A stretch of DNA of 64,000 nucleotides, taken from Semisulcospira habei (taxonomy: Eukaryota > Mollusca > Gastropoda > Semisulcospiridae). Positions 51,401 through 59,139 of this stretch are shown piece by piece (the first letter of the stretch is position 1; each line of letters opens with the position of its first letter). Position numbers and translations under genes: made by a program. The DNA is taken from assembly GCA_036245525.1 (NCBI GenBank), contig BTPG01000007.1, forward strand, positions 167,175,805 to 167,239,804. Reading direction: 5' to 3'. Under the pieces are notes generated by a model. That model saw only the letters and a program-made list of their open reading frames with translations. It did no database searches and was not told the origin of the DNA.

Positions 51401-53644
51401 ATCATGCTCGATCTCTGTAGCATTGTAATACAGTCCTTCAGAGGGCAAGTTCAGAATTTGGGGATTTCGGTCCTGGGGTAGAATGTATTAACACTTCGAC
51501 TCCCACAACTAAAGGACTTCCATTGCATAAATGGAAGTCATTTAGTTGTGGAAGGCACAGGGTTAAATGTGATTCATCACTTTTTATTTCAAATTTTTCA
51601 GGTATTGTTGATATTCCACTTGCCAGGGAAAAGGTGCATGAAGCATTCAAGGTACATTCATTCTAGTGTTGTGATTATCACTTGATTTTCCCAGGGTACA
51701 TTCCCAATCTCCTTGTGTCACATCAAAGTATACATTTTTTAGGTGTCTGTAATTCAATCAATCAATCAGCGCATTATATAGGTGCTTTATCACAATGGAC
51801 AATTACGTATGAACTCCAGGAACTCATCCCAGGCTATATTCCCACTTGCTCGATCCTTCAGTCTGTGTTCCAATCCCAGCTCTGCTGCTTCAGCCCTCCT
51901 TCAAAAAATGTAGCTCCAGAGCTGTGGATCGCTCTGCTGGAATCTCTGGAGACAGCAGATTCTCTGTAATGTTTGCGGAAGTACTCCCAGGTAGACCCAC
52001 TCAGGAGTACCGGTACACCACAAGTTCACTTCTATTCATATGTGACCCTCTCTCACGAAACCAGTCTTAACTCGCAGGGAGCCGATCAGCACTACACGCA
52101 ATAATATGTGGTGGGGGTCAATCTGGGTCATTTTCACTTTTTTGCAGAAATGTATTCTACATACACCAAAGTATCGTATAGTTAAAATCTTTATCATAAA
52201 AAATGCCATTAAATAGGTTTAAAATGATTTTTAAAGTCTGCCCTTGGCCTCAAATATGCTGCACACAGAAACTTCCCAGGCTGTTTTCTCAAAATGGCCA
52301 CCAGAGGCTTTAACAACTTAAACACTAACAACTTCTACAATTTTTGCACTACAGCATACAGTCATATATCACAGTAATCAGCAAACATTGTAGTTTTCAG
52401 AAATGTATATATGTCAAAACATCCAAAATGCGAGTTAAGACTGATTTTGTGAGAGAGGGTCACATATGAGATGCCTAGCATCTCATTTGAATAGACGTGA
52501 ACTTGTGCCGTACAATAAACATTATCAACTTCTCTCTTTTCAGACTGTTGTGAAGCCAGTTAAATTTGTCGTTGGGGGAAAGGTCAACCAGCAAAAGTGG
52601 AGTCGTCGAGATGACCGCAGCTCAGAAGCAATCACAGAATACAGAGTTTTGTCCCATCATGACAGCATGGCTCTGGTAGATTTACGGCCCTTGACGGGGA
52701 TGCAGCATCAGATTCGAGCGCACCTAGCCCAAGCATTGAACGCACCGATTTTGGGCGATCACAAGTACTCTCACATAGACAAGTTGGCTCCACAGGTCAG
52801 ATATTGAGACTTCAGTATCTGTTTGATGTTAACTTCATCTGTGCAGAAACACAGCAGATAACAACCTAAAGCAAGAGGCTTAGATCCTCATGATCCCCCG
52901 CAGACGTGGGGGCTCATGAGAACCTATGCCTCTCACTGGCCTATGTCTGTAATCAACCAGACCAGCGTTGCTGCGATATCAAGAGAAAATCTGCAAAGAC
53001 TTCCGATGGATAGCTTGGAATGTATATATGCCAGTATAAAGCTTAGAGATCTCATCTTCAATAAACTGAGTTATATCCATTTGCCTCAGGCAGGCGTTTC
53101 AGAGACATCGTTTTGAGCTGCTTGCAGTGAAATGATTAAAGGCATATTCAACCTGTATGCATCCATGCCAGCCTAGCACTACATTTGATGACTAGCTGTC
53201 AGTGTGTAAGCATCACACTGCCAGCACTGCAGGTTTACCTGTGTGTTGTTGCACCTATACGTTTCTGGTTGGTTGCATTGGTTGGTTTTTGTTTGTGTTG
53301 CATGCATAAATTGGGTTAAAGATTGTAAAAGTCTGGCCATGTAAAGCCTTGGGGGAAAAAAGGGGAACATTTCTTTTTGTCTGACTTTCGAAGACTCAAC
53401 ACAGCTACACAGTCTTATAAAGTTATATGATTTTTTTTCTTTGTCACAGAGGCTTTTTCCAGAGGCTTTGCAAAAAATGGGAATCCGACAGGCTCAAGTG
53501 CGATACCTGCCCATGCACCTGCACGCCAAGTCCCTTGTTCTGCCAGAATGGAGGGGGCGAAACAATGTCTTCATCAATGCAGCGATGCCCAAATACTTCT
53601 TGAAAAATCTCAGGACACTCAAGATCAAAATCCCTGAAGACTAG
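43970..53644 (+). CDS. RPUSD4: RPUSD4-like mitochondrial RNA pseudouridine synthase (eight exons)
   Basis: It is predicted to convert uridine to pseudouridine in mitochondrial RNA. The human protein acts on 16S rRNA and some mitochondrial tRNA and mRNA sites. Exons: 43970-45485, 45982-46116, 46538-46582, 48848-48989, 50688-50788, 51602-51651, 52544-52795, 53450-53644; all junctions are GT-AG and the phases close, giving 2436 bases and 811 residues. The N-terminus (MAAPFRTGACLARYLRYH) is basic without acids and looks like a mitochondrial presequence. Residues about 100-510 are polar and low in hydrophobics, probably disordered. The synthase part, from about 515, holds EDFIALSKPYGL, the catalytic motif HRLDKETTG (Asp near 602), VKKRYWAIT, RPLTGMQHQIRAHL, LGDHKYSH and the RPUSD4-type end RYLPMHLHAKSLVLP. 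At 811 residues it is about twice the vertebrate length (about 377), entirely because of exon 1. RPUSD3 is less likely because of the C-terminal block. Confidence 0.9.
45245..45316 (+). repeat. 36-bp tandem duplication inside exon 1
   Basis: Two copies of a 36-base unit (45245-45280 and 45281-45316) differing only at the last base. It encodes two copies of ESDSRAARQRNV, adding twelve residues in frame. Confidence 0.95.
45655..45770. repeat. Family M short copy in intron 1
   Basis: CACCTGTCATTAAAAACC, GGTCTTTAATGACAG and GGTTGTTCAAAACAGGTT. The remaining intron has nothing else recognised. Confidence 0.5.
45982..46116 (+). CDS. RPUSD4: RPUSD4-like exon 2
   Basis: It enters after TTGTTCTCAG in phase 1 and encodes ADVNREELSPDKQRVKVYKE to LAENVIFEN, leaving at GTGCGT. 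Confidence 0.85.
46538..46582 (+). CDS. RPUSD4: RPUSD4-like exon 3 (45-base microexon)
   Basis: It enters after GTTTGTTGCAG and encodes EDFIALSKPYGLSSH. This is the conserved strand before the catalytic motif, so the microexon cannot be skipped without loss of the fold. Confidence 0.85.
46736..46833. repeat. Right half of a family E element
   Basis: AATGTAACCTTCATAGGAC and CAGGATTTAATGGGTTAA match the right part of family E. It lies in intron 3. Confidence 0.55.
46845..46926. repeat. Palindrome directly before the Penelope insertion
   Basis: TTCATGGACAGTTTACAGTT and its complement surround GAGGTGCCAGGCTAGCTCGG. The arms are about 38 bp. Confidence 0.75.
46926..47755 (-). mobile_element. Penelope-like element, 5' truncated, with 14-bp direct repeat
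   Basis: The minus strand carries the endonuclease end of the protein and a 3' region with GAGGAAGGATCTTTGATCC and AAACGTCGTT, a typical Penelope 3' end. GGAATCCCAGTAAA occurs at 46926-46939 and 47742-47755, bounding the element. The reverse transcriptase part is missing. It lies in intron 3 of the RPUSD4-like gene, antisense. Confidence 0.8.
47297..47741 (-). pseudogene. Penelope GIY-YIG endonuclease domain, frame intact
   Basis: A single frame reads CKACPYIKTSP (zinc-binding cysteines), SFTCQSSDIVYVISCSHCPK, MLYVGETYRTLPERCEEHV (GIY-YIG core), VGRHFNEPPHS, and KMTESFFADRLGTYHPRGLN (catalytic Glu in the helix), ending at a stop near 47330. This domain cuts target DNA for Penelope-like retroelements. 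The domain has no internal stop, but it lacks its reverse transcriptase partner, so the copy is a dead fragment. Confidence 0.85.
47809..48005. mobile_element. Family E MITE, reverse orientation
   Basis: TTAACCCATGATATCATACTGAGG to GAATGATAAGGGTTAA. Most of the left hairpin arm is lost. Confidence 0.8.
48034..48330. mobile_element. Family A element with a family E element nested inside
   Basis: The left piece GTCAGCAAGAGGTATAGAGTC and the right piece GTGCTCATGAGAATCTCTGC belong to family A. Between them, bounded by TTAA at 48063-48066 and 48287-48290, is a complete family E element. The family A hairpin was therefore the insertion target. Confidence 0.75.
48063..48290. mobile_element. Family E TTAA-type MITE, nested
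   Basis: TTAACCCTTATCATTCGG to CTCAGTATATGGGTTAA; the hairpin has a GCAGAAGC insertion near its tip. It is opposite in orientation to the copy at 47809. Confidence 0.85.
48380..48693 (+). mobile_element. L2-type LINE 3' end fragment
   Basis: It encodes the last residues of an L2-type protein in one frame (SVSDFKRSLKTHLFKLYFE then stop), followed by a 3' region with AAAGCGCTTAGAGCTTTTG and an (ATT)n tail. It belongs to the subfamily also found at 29754-30213. Confidence 0.85.
48725..48799. repeat. Family A hairpin core
   Basis: GAGGCATAGAGTTT and AAACTCTATGCCTC are paired arms with private changes. It lies about 50 bases before exon 4. Confidence 0.65.
48848..48989 (+). CDS. RPUSD4: RPUSD4-like exon 4 (catalytic motif)
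   Basis: It enters after TTTTTTCAG and encodes GGPSVRASVGQLLEPLAH to LHLVHRLDKETTGVMLLA, with the catalytic Asp. It leaves at GTAAGT in phase 2. Confidence 0.9.
49000..49210. mobile_element. Family E TTAA-type MITE next to the exon 4 donor
   Basis: It begins only 10 bases after the donor GT. TTAACCCATATTATACTGAAGC to CGAATGGTAAGGGTTAA; the hairpin tip is worn (GGCACCTAGAGGCGTC). Confidence 0.85.
49211..49694. other. Intron 4 DNA, nothing recognised
   Basis: No repeat family or conserved coding block was recognised. Confidence 0.35.
49695..50616. mobile_element. Family E MITE split by a hAT-like insertion
   Basis: It starts TTAACCCATTACATCCCGAGG at 49695, has a full hairpin, and breaks at 49884. 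The missing right end (GTATCAGGATGAAAAAGG) resumes at 50595. Confidence 0.8.
49876..50594. mobile_element. hAT-like DNA transposon remnant with 8-bp duplication
   Basis: The body (49884-50586) starts CAGCATAGCTGCCAA and ends TTGGCAGCTAC, giving short inverted termini. It is flanked by GCAGTACT and GCAGTAGT (one mismatch), an 8-bp duplication as expected of the hAT superfamily. Internally a plus-strand start at 50220 reads MPPKKQKWLVKFHPDYKRSF and FAFK, then in a shifted frame CRADINIAA, which resembles the zinc-finger start of hAT-type transposases. The rest of the transposase is deleted and a poly-C run occupies 50421-50451. Confidence 0.65.
50688..50788 (+). CDS. RPUSD4: RPUSD4-like exon 5
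   Basis: It enters after TATTTCTGACAG and encodes NAEVAWRLLGMFRRREVKKR and YWAITKGVPRPLE, leaving at GTCCGT (a weaker donor) in phase 1. Confidence 0.85.
50846..50936. mobile_element. Family C TTAA-type MITE
   Basis: CTAACCCTTTGGCTGTCGGTAG to GGCGATGGGTTAA. The inner arms differ from other family C copies but pair with each other (CACATTTTGTCGAGG and CCTCAACAAAATGTG). Confidence 0.85.
50993..51198. mobile_element. Family A TTAA-type MITE
   Basis: TTAACCCATTCACTGCTTGG to CACTGGCAGTAAAGGGGTTAA, reverse orientation relative to most copies. Confidence 0.85.
51280..51491. mobile_element. Family F TTAA-type MITE
   Basis: TTAACTCATTCAGCCCTGAG to GGGGTAGAATGTATTAA. The last TTAA is shared with the next palindrome. 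Confidence 0.85.
51488..51566. mobile_element. Family I TTAA palindrome
   Basis: A 79-bp element: arms CCCACAACTAAA, GACTTCCATT and complements around GCATA, ending GGGTTAA. It is the only clear copy of this type in the window. Confidence 0.75.
51602..51651 (+). CDS. RPUSD4: RPUSD4-like exon 6
   Basis: It enters after ATTTTTCAG and encodes GIVDIPLAREKVHEAFK, leaving at GTACAT in phase 0. The GxVDIP block is conserved in RPUSD4. Confidence 0.85.
51752..51990 (+). repeat. Possible L2-type LINE fragment
   Basis: An AATC repeat and GCGCATTATATAGGTGC are followed by a weak coding match (ELIPGYIPTCSILQS and APELWIALLESLETADSL) to L2-type C-termini. Low confidence. Confidence 0.4.
52037..52468. 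mobile_element. 432-bp non-autonomous DNA transposon with 40-bp inverted ends
   Basis: CATATGTGACCCTCTCTCAC at the left and its complement at the right; the 40-bp ends differ at only a few bases. A TA is present at both edges (inside CATATG), so a TA duplication is possible. It ends 75 bases before exon 7. Confidence 0.8.
52544..52795 (+). CDS. RPUSD4: RPUSD4-like exon 7
   Basis: It enters after TCTCTCTTTTCAG and encodes TVVKPVKFVVGGKVNQQKWS to RPLTGMQHQIRAHLAQALNA and LGDHKYSHIDKLAPQ, leaving at GTCAGA in phase 0. Confidence 0.9.
52870..52935. repeat. Family A hairpin core
   Basis: GCAAGAGGCTTAGATCCTCA and GTGGGGGCTCATGAGAACCT form a worn hairpin in intron 7. The rest of that intron has nothing recognised. 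Confidence 0.55.
53450..53644 (+). CDS. RPUSD4: RPUSD4-like exon 8
   Basis: It enters after TTTGTCACAG and encodes RLFPEALQKMGIRQAQVRYL to the C-terminus LRTLKIKIPED and TAG. PMHLHAKSLVLP is the RPUSD4-type C-terminal block. Confidence 0.9.
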   Translation, partial: RLFPEALQKMGIRQAQVRYLPMHLHAKSLVLPEWRGRNNVFINAAMPKYFLKNLRTLKIKIPED

Positions 53645-54356
53645 CAGTATATATGTGCTTTGTGCTAAAGTTCTGAAAGCAGAAGGTGATGGGGCAGACA
53701 TCGGTCTTCGTTGGCCAGCGCACAACAAAGCCTGACATCTGCCCCAGGACATTTTGCTTACAGGTATTGACTGTTGGGAGCGTGAGGCTTGTCCTTGTCA
53801 TGGTATATTGATCCGTTCACACGAGTTACTGGTGTATTTGAAACTAACGCTGAATTGTATTTGTTGTTTGTCTTGCTTGCATAAGAACTTTCAGTAGAGC
53901 GAGGTGATTGTATGTGTGGGTGCTTTTGATCACCCCACCATGTAGGTGGCTGCACTCCGCCTTAAAGGCCCTTGTACGCAGCCAGTGGTACTGTGAACAG
54001 TACTAGCTGCTGCAGGTATACTTGGTTATGATAGGATTTTACCTCTTTTCCTTAGAAAGGAAGTTGTTTAGCTAGCAGAAGATAATTTGCTGAGAGTGGA
54101 ATGTGTAAGTGACCTGAACACCCCTGGTGCTTCATTTTTAATGGGGGGGGGGGCTGGAGCGGAACACACACACACACACAAACCCCTCCCCCATGTTTAG
54201 GTATGCTGTAAGAATCAAAATGATGGTCTTTAATGACGTGACACTTTTTGCACCGCAAGTCTTCTCTTGAAGGAGCGCACATCTTTTAAGACCATTTTTG
54301 TTCTTTCAAAACAGATTGTCCTTCAAAAAAGACTACTGTTGTACTTTTGTGATAAA
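53645..54356 (+). other. Predicted 3' untranslated region of the RPUSD4-like gene
   Basis: It runs from the stop codon to the candidate polyadenylation signal. It holds an imperfect stem with TGGGGCAGACATC and GACATCTGCCCCA (53690-53747) and a family M fragment at 54225-54335 (GGTCTTTAATGACGTGACAC). Confidence 0.4.
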
Positions 54357-54362
54357 AATAAA
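54357..54362 (+). promoter_or_regulatory. Candidate polyadenylation signal of the RPUSD4-like gene
   Basis: AATAAA 713 bases after the stop codon, followed by a GT-rich run (TTGGTGTGTGTGTTTGG) about 25 bases later, the usual arrangement for cleavage and polyadenylation. Confidence 0.5.
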
Positions 54363-54479
54363 ATGTCTGTTTACTGTTCTTAGTTGGTGTGTGTGTTTGG
54401 GATTGTTTGGTTGTCTAATATTGTTTAATCTTTTTTAATCAATCAATATGCAAGCATGCAGGAAGACTAACACCACCCT

Positions 54480-54530
54480 CACCCCCCCCCCCCCCCCCCC
54501 CCCCCCCCCCACACACACACACTCATACCC
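54480..54530. repeat. Poly-C run and CA repeat
   Basis: About 28 C residues in a row followed by (CA)n. Confidence 0.9.
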
Positions 54531-54807
54531 TACCCACCCCATCCTCCCCCGGGAAGGCACGAAGTTAATTTGGCACTACCCTGAACTATCATGCCCTTTT
54601 TTTTTATTGATCCATCCTTCGATCCATTCACTCTCATGCACATGGATTTCAAACTTATGTTTTTCGTACATAATTGCAGTTGAATTTAAAATTACTTTCC
54701 ACTGCCGTTTAAACCTTAAATAAAAACATCCCAATGAAATGTGTTTCTTCCTCAGTACTGATACAGCGTACAAAAACTTGCGTGTTCATCCACTGGCTAA
54801 AGTTCTG

Positions 54808-55050
54808 TCAGTAGTATGTGGAACCTGCCCAGTTTACCAGGTGCAGGTCTGACGGGCAGCACTGTACATGTCTCCAGAAATGATGTTTTGTAGTAAGTGC
54901 GGTAACGCATGTAGTGAGCAATTTTATGTCCATCTGTAAGTCCAATTCAATTTTTTTTAAGTGACTGTCAAGAATGTGAAATACAAAGAAATTGCCAACA
55001 AAGAAAGAAACACGCTTAAAAGGGACACATACCACACACAATTTATTAAC
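54808..55050. repeat. Family K single arm
   Basis: GTCAAGAATGTGAAATACAAAG, GAAAGAAACACGCTTA and CACAATTTATTAA follow the order of one arm and flank of the 312-bp palindrome at 29133-29444. It ends where a family E element is inserted at TTAA 55047. Confidence 0.5.
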
Positions 55051-55165
55051 CCTTTTCATACTGATACACTTGCAAGAAATGTGACTATGATAGTTCAAGT
55101 GTGGTGCCAGAATTGCTTGGTTCATCTATCTTCTAATCTGTAGTGCAGCCTTCATGACTTTAGGA
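55047..55165. mobile_element. Partial family E element
   Basis: TTAACCCTTTTCATACTGATACAC and the left hairpin arm are present, then the sequence jumps to the CTAATCTGTAGTGCAGCC block; the hairpin is lost. Confidence 0.65.
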
Positions 55166-55660
55166 TGGGGCTTGTCGGAGTACGTTCTGTAGCCAAATGC
55201 ATAAGGACATCACAGGCGGGCGGGGCTCATGGTCTCGCAAAGAAGTAACAAGATAAAAATGATGTCACATCCAGCCAATCTAACCTTGCTGTTGAACGTC
55301 GTTTTGGCGCGAAGCGCCGTATGTGCGTATGTATGTAAACACGAGAATCTCTTACACACTATTGCACGCACAAACTTGAAACTTATCAAAATACTTTATT
55401 AATAAAGTGGGTGGCTAAGAAGGCCTCCGAGCATATTATAATTGAATGTCTCATTGAAGACATAAAAGACCATTTATATAAAGTCGGTTGACCGATTAGA
55501 GTCCGCAATGTTTGATTATATGCACTTGAAATTTTGGATATGACTAGTTTGTAGAAAGACATTGGATGAGTTCATTAGCCAGCTTTGTACCTCTTCAACT
55601 TTTTCGAAAATAACAGTTCAATGCGGAAAAAATGTCAGAAGTAAGACTTCGTGATTTCAT
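55145..55660 (+). repeat. Family O dispersed repeat
   Basis: The plus-orientation partner of 34025-34530. It contains GGATGGGGCTTGTCGGAG, TTTTGGCGCGAAGCGCC and CTTGAAATTTTGGATATG in the same order. Confidence 0.6.
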
Positions 55661-56339
55661 CAGAAGAATCAAACAGTGAGGGTGACGTAAACGCGTCAGT
55701 ATTTTATACAACTGATGTTCTTAATTCATGCAAATCACCAGCACGTTGGTGTTTGGGGGGGGTGGGGATTAAAAGGACATGAGATGCTGAATCAGTTCAT
55801 AATCCATCGTTGTGCCTCTTTCAACTTTTTCTATCATAATTAATTCATCATGTTTTTGCAAGGTTTGGAGCCACTATTTACTCCCGGCACCAAACGGTCA
55901 GCCCTGCCGGAGGAGGCCGTGTGGAACAAAACAGTCAGCTCTGGAAGAGCATGCCTTTCGGATGAGTGTAAAACATAAAATTCGTCACAGTGTACTGACA
56001 CGGTGTCATGAGACCAGCGATGCCATGACGTGACGCTTATAGTGACTCATCATTTTGCTGCTCGTGCTATTCTCCTTCAGTTTGGGATAGTGGTAACTTA
56101 ATGTTCGTTTTGGTTTTTCCCAGAATAAGTTAGATACATGTCTGCCGATGTTACGTGCGAAAGTCAGTTGAAGATCCCTTGCATTTGGATGTATTGAGTC
56201 CTGCAGATGAAAGCTAGTGTTAGTGTTTTAGTGTTTTAATGATGAATTACGGAAACGTTCTGGTACTTACTGAATAAATAAAAATAAATGCACCCCCTCT
56301 TTCCTTTTTTTTGTGTGTGTGTGTGCTTTGACCACAGTA
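55661..56339. other. Gene-free stretch
   Basis: No gene or repeat family recognised; a short GT run lies near 56312-56325. Confidence 0.35.
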
Positions 56340-57420
56340 GATCTATGATCACTGGTCGATCATGCACACCATTCTCTCCCCTGACAGTGCTTTACCTACT
56401 TTACTTTGTAATCTTCTGTTCTGGTCCTTGATAAGTTCTGACACCACCGTGGCATTGAAAATCTCTCGTTTTGTGTTCAGCTGAATAGCCTTGGATGGGG
56501 CGGGCGATCTTGCCGACTACCACTATATGGCCTGCCGGAAATTTATTTTTCGGATCATGCACTGTTGTTATTACAAATCAGTGATTTCCCAGCAGTGCAG
56601 TGCGTGGATTTGAATATTTAATGTTATTTACACCCGTATGTATCGCGACAGCATCGACGTCTTCCTTGATGCTGTCCATAGCTTTAATTTTGTAAATGTC
56701 TTCAATGGTGAAGGCGCTTATCTTTGATACGGACAAACTGTACGAGATTCCAAGCTGGTTTGATCGCATGCCTTTCAAAGTGGAATCATGAAATATTGCT
56801 ACTCTTGGCATCGTTACTCTTGGAATGTGTTCGTTGTGTGAAAGACTGGTTAGTATGCCTGAACTGTTTTTGTTGTTGTGATTTGTAGTTTATTATGTGT
56901 GTTTATAATCATTTGTAAAGCGTTCCGAACCTGCATAAGTGGGGAAGGACGCTCTAGAAAAGCCCTGTATTACTATTAATACTATTGTTATGGTCTTTGT
57001 GATGTTGACGCTGTTTGGCATTTGACGTTATATCAGTTTTTTTCGTTGTTCGAACTGAATTTCGATCTTCCCGTCTCTCTTGTTAATGTATTCCGCTTAC
57101 CTTTGTTTGGGAAGCTGAGGTAGCGGAATGAGATAAAGAAGAAGAGGTATTAGCCCGAGTATGTGCCGGAGCAGCTGCTCAGTCCTGCAGGCTTGTCTGT
57201 CTTGACCCTGGCCGTGGAGGTGGCGCCGGACTTGACCGCTGCCGCATAGGTCAATTCACGGGACGATAATTCGACTCCTGTTGAAGCTAGGATGTAGGCG
57301 TTGCACCTGCTCCGTCAAGAGAGCCACCTCAGTGTTGAGTAAGTAGGCTTACGGTAGCCTTCAGCTGCTCTATAACATTTTGAAGGCTCTCCACCCCGTT
57401 GCCCTTCAGGTGGCGGCGGT
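56340..57420 (-). pseudogene. Remnant of a CR1-like LINE ORF1 with an SGNH esterase domain
   Basis: Minus-strand frames give a short coiled-coil-like part (ESLQNVIEQLKATVSLLTQH, near 57390-57330), then the frame 56578-56811 with VAIFHDSTLKGMRSN (block I like, with DS) and DAVAIHTGVNNIKYS (block III like, G-x-N). Further on, in another frame, QLNTKREIFNATVVSELIKD and KVGKALSGERM follow (56480-56350). An SGNH esterase domain in ORF1 is known from CR1-like LINEs, which is the basis for the assignment. Shifts and stops show it is dead. It could instead be a remnant of another repeat protein. Confidence 0.5.
56860..57000 (+). repeat. Possible L2/SINE-type 3' end
   Basis: ATTTGTAAAGCGTTCCGAAC, GCTCTAGAAAAGCCCTGTATTA and TATTA units resemble the 3' ends of L2-type LINE tails. 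Weak. Confidence 0.35.
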
Positions 57421-57448
57421 TATCCTGCTCCTGGATGTCGGGATGTTT

Positions 57449-57483
<35 letters not shown>

Positions 57484-57626
57484 TCCTGGGGCGATCTTGG
57501 TTCATCGTTTCCCTCAGGCGTTGTTGTCCGGGTTTGATGCCTTGTTCTGGTCATTTGATGTTTTAGTTTGTCCAGTTTTCAGCAACATTGTCGGAGCCAA
57601 GTTATGTTTGGCTCTATCGGATGCCA

Positions 57627-57787
57627 TCTTGGCCGGAAGTTTTTCTTTTTATCGTGTGTTCTTTTCTGTTCTACATTGTTTCCACATCACCCAAAAGAAG
57701 GATCTCTTGATCCGAAACGTCGTGTGTTACATGTATCTAATTTAAAGGGTTTTCAAACTCTATTTTCTGTTTTCCTTTTATATTAGA
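57627..57787 (+). mobile_element. Solo 3' end of a Penelope-like element
   Basis: It aligns with the reverse complement of 46930-47090: GTGTTCTTTTCTGTTCTAC, AAGGATCTCTTGATCC, AAACGTCGT and AAGGGTTTTC blocks in the same order. There is no coding region attached. A (TC)n run at 57452-57479 lies upstream. Confidence 0.65.
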
Positions 57788-58297
57788 ACATGTATTTTCA
57801 TGAACTAATAAATAGTGGCTCTTCATACAATAACTAAACGTACAATTGTTATAAGTCACGTCAGCCTTTGGGTGTTATGGAGGCACCCGAGCTCTACCCT
57901 GCCCAGTCCCGAACCAACAATAGCCACAGCGCGAGATATCGACTTCGGGGACCTGGATGAGTGGGACACTGGGGGCAGACCCAAGTCAGTCCCGCAGTGC
58001 ATGGGACGGAGGAATGGAACCGGCACGGAACTCCAAACCACCGCCATCCACTATAGTGGAAGATGTGCATGAAGAGGACTGGTGACAGGATCAAGAAACT
58101 GCCGAGATGAAACATTTTAACTGAAAAGTTTGAAAACTGCTCGTTAGCCGAACTAGAGGCTTTAGTTGTCAAAGGCAATCCATCTTCTCACAGTTTTCAC
58201 TATTGAAAAGTCCCTAGCTTATTGCTGGCCAATGAGAAGTTTGCATTCAGTATCACATATCCCTGGTATGAAAATGTTGAGGTGTCCTGATACAACA
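57788..58297. other. Gene-free stretch
   Basis: No gene recognised. Confidence 0.35.
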
Positions 58298-58740
58298 CAA
58301 CCTGCTTGGAGTGACTAACCTTGTAAGAGATCACCTGTCACTAAAGACCTATACAGCAAAACCTGTTTTGAGTGACCCACCTTGTGAGAGATCACCCGTC
58401 ATTAACCCTTTCAACTCCAAGGTCCCATTTCTCAAATTTTGGAGGTGTTGCCTAATGACTATGTACCAGTTGCAGGGGATGGATTGACCATGATAATTCA
58501 AGGGTATGCCAGATTAGCTTGGCTAATCTGGCACTACCCTTGAATTATCATGGTCAATCCATCTCCAGCTGCAGCGACTCGGGGCTAAATGGGTTAAAGA
58601 CCCTTATTCAGGTGGCTTTCACCAACTGAATGGTCATTAACAACAGGGTTACAATTTTAGCACCTTCAAGACTTCTCTTGAGAAGGCGCCCAAGTATTAG
58701 GACCATATTTTTCTTGCAAAAGAAGGTGGTTGCTGAAATG
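58298..58740. repeat. Family M repeat split by a family B element
   Basis: GAGATCACCTGTCACTAAAGAC and GAGAGATCACCCGTCATTAA at the left; after the insertion TTAAAGACCC, CAAGACTTCTCTTGAG and AGGTGGTTGCTGAAA continue the family. It ends at the family H insertion. Confidence 0.6.
58402..58597. mobile_element. Family B MITE, short hairpin
   Basis: TTAACCCTTTCAACTCC to GCTAAATGGGTTAA. The hairpin tip is deleted, so AGCTTGG joins directly to CTAATCTGG. Confidence 0.9.
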
Positions 58741-59138
58741 ATGGTTGGTTGGTTGTACATTGCTTAACGTCCCGACATCAACAAGACTTTCTCAGGACGT
58801 GCCTGCGCTGCTTTTGAAAAAAAAAACTAAACAGAATATTGAATGTATGTCGCCAGCCGGTATAATACACTAAATAAACCCAAGACCATTTTGCAACACA
58901 TCCAATATCAAGAGCTACAGAAAGCGCAGACAGTAGGGAGAGTTTAAAAAAGGAAAATACAGATGAATGGGCCAAGGGTAGGCAGAAACACATGCCCCAG
59001 AATAGAGGGGAAAACCCACCCTGTGGGGCTAACTAGGGTGTCCCTGGGAACTAAAAAGAACTAAAAAGTAGTTAACCCCACCCAAGTACCCCAGGGCAGC
59101 TCTGTGTGTGTGTGGGGGGGGGGGGGGGGTTGCTGAAA
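58728..59138 (-). mobile_element. Family H retroposon with 11-bp target duplication
   Basis: GGTTGCTGAAA lies at 58728-58738 and 59128-59138. The body has the GGTT tail, GTACATTGCTTAACGTCCCG and ends in CCAGGGCAG followed by GT and poly-G. Confidence 0.8.
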
Positions 59139-59139
59139 A

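Noticed and set aside
53690..53747. Stem in the 3' untranslated region as a regulatory RNA element
   Set aside because: The stem is short with mismatches and no known motif; kept only as a remark.
57380..57745. Plus-strand open frame of 121 codons
   Set aside because: It runs through a TC microsatellite and into the 3' end of a Penelope-like element; no domain is visible.
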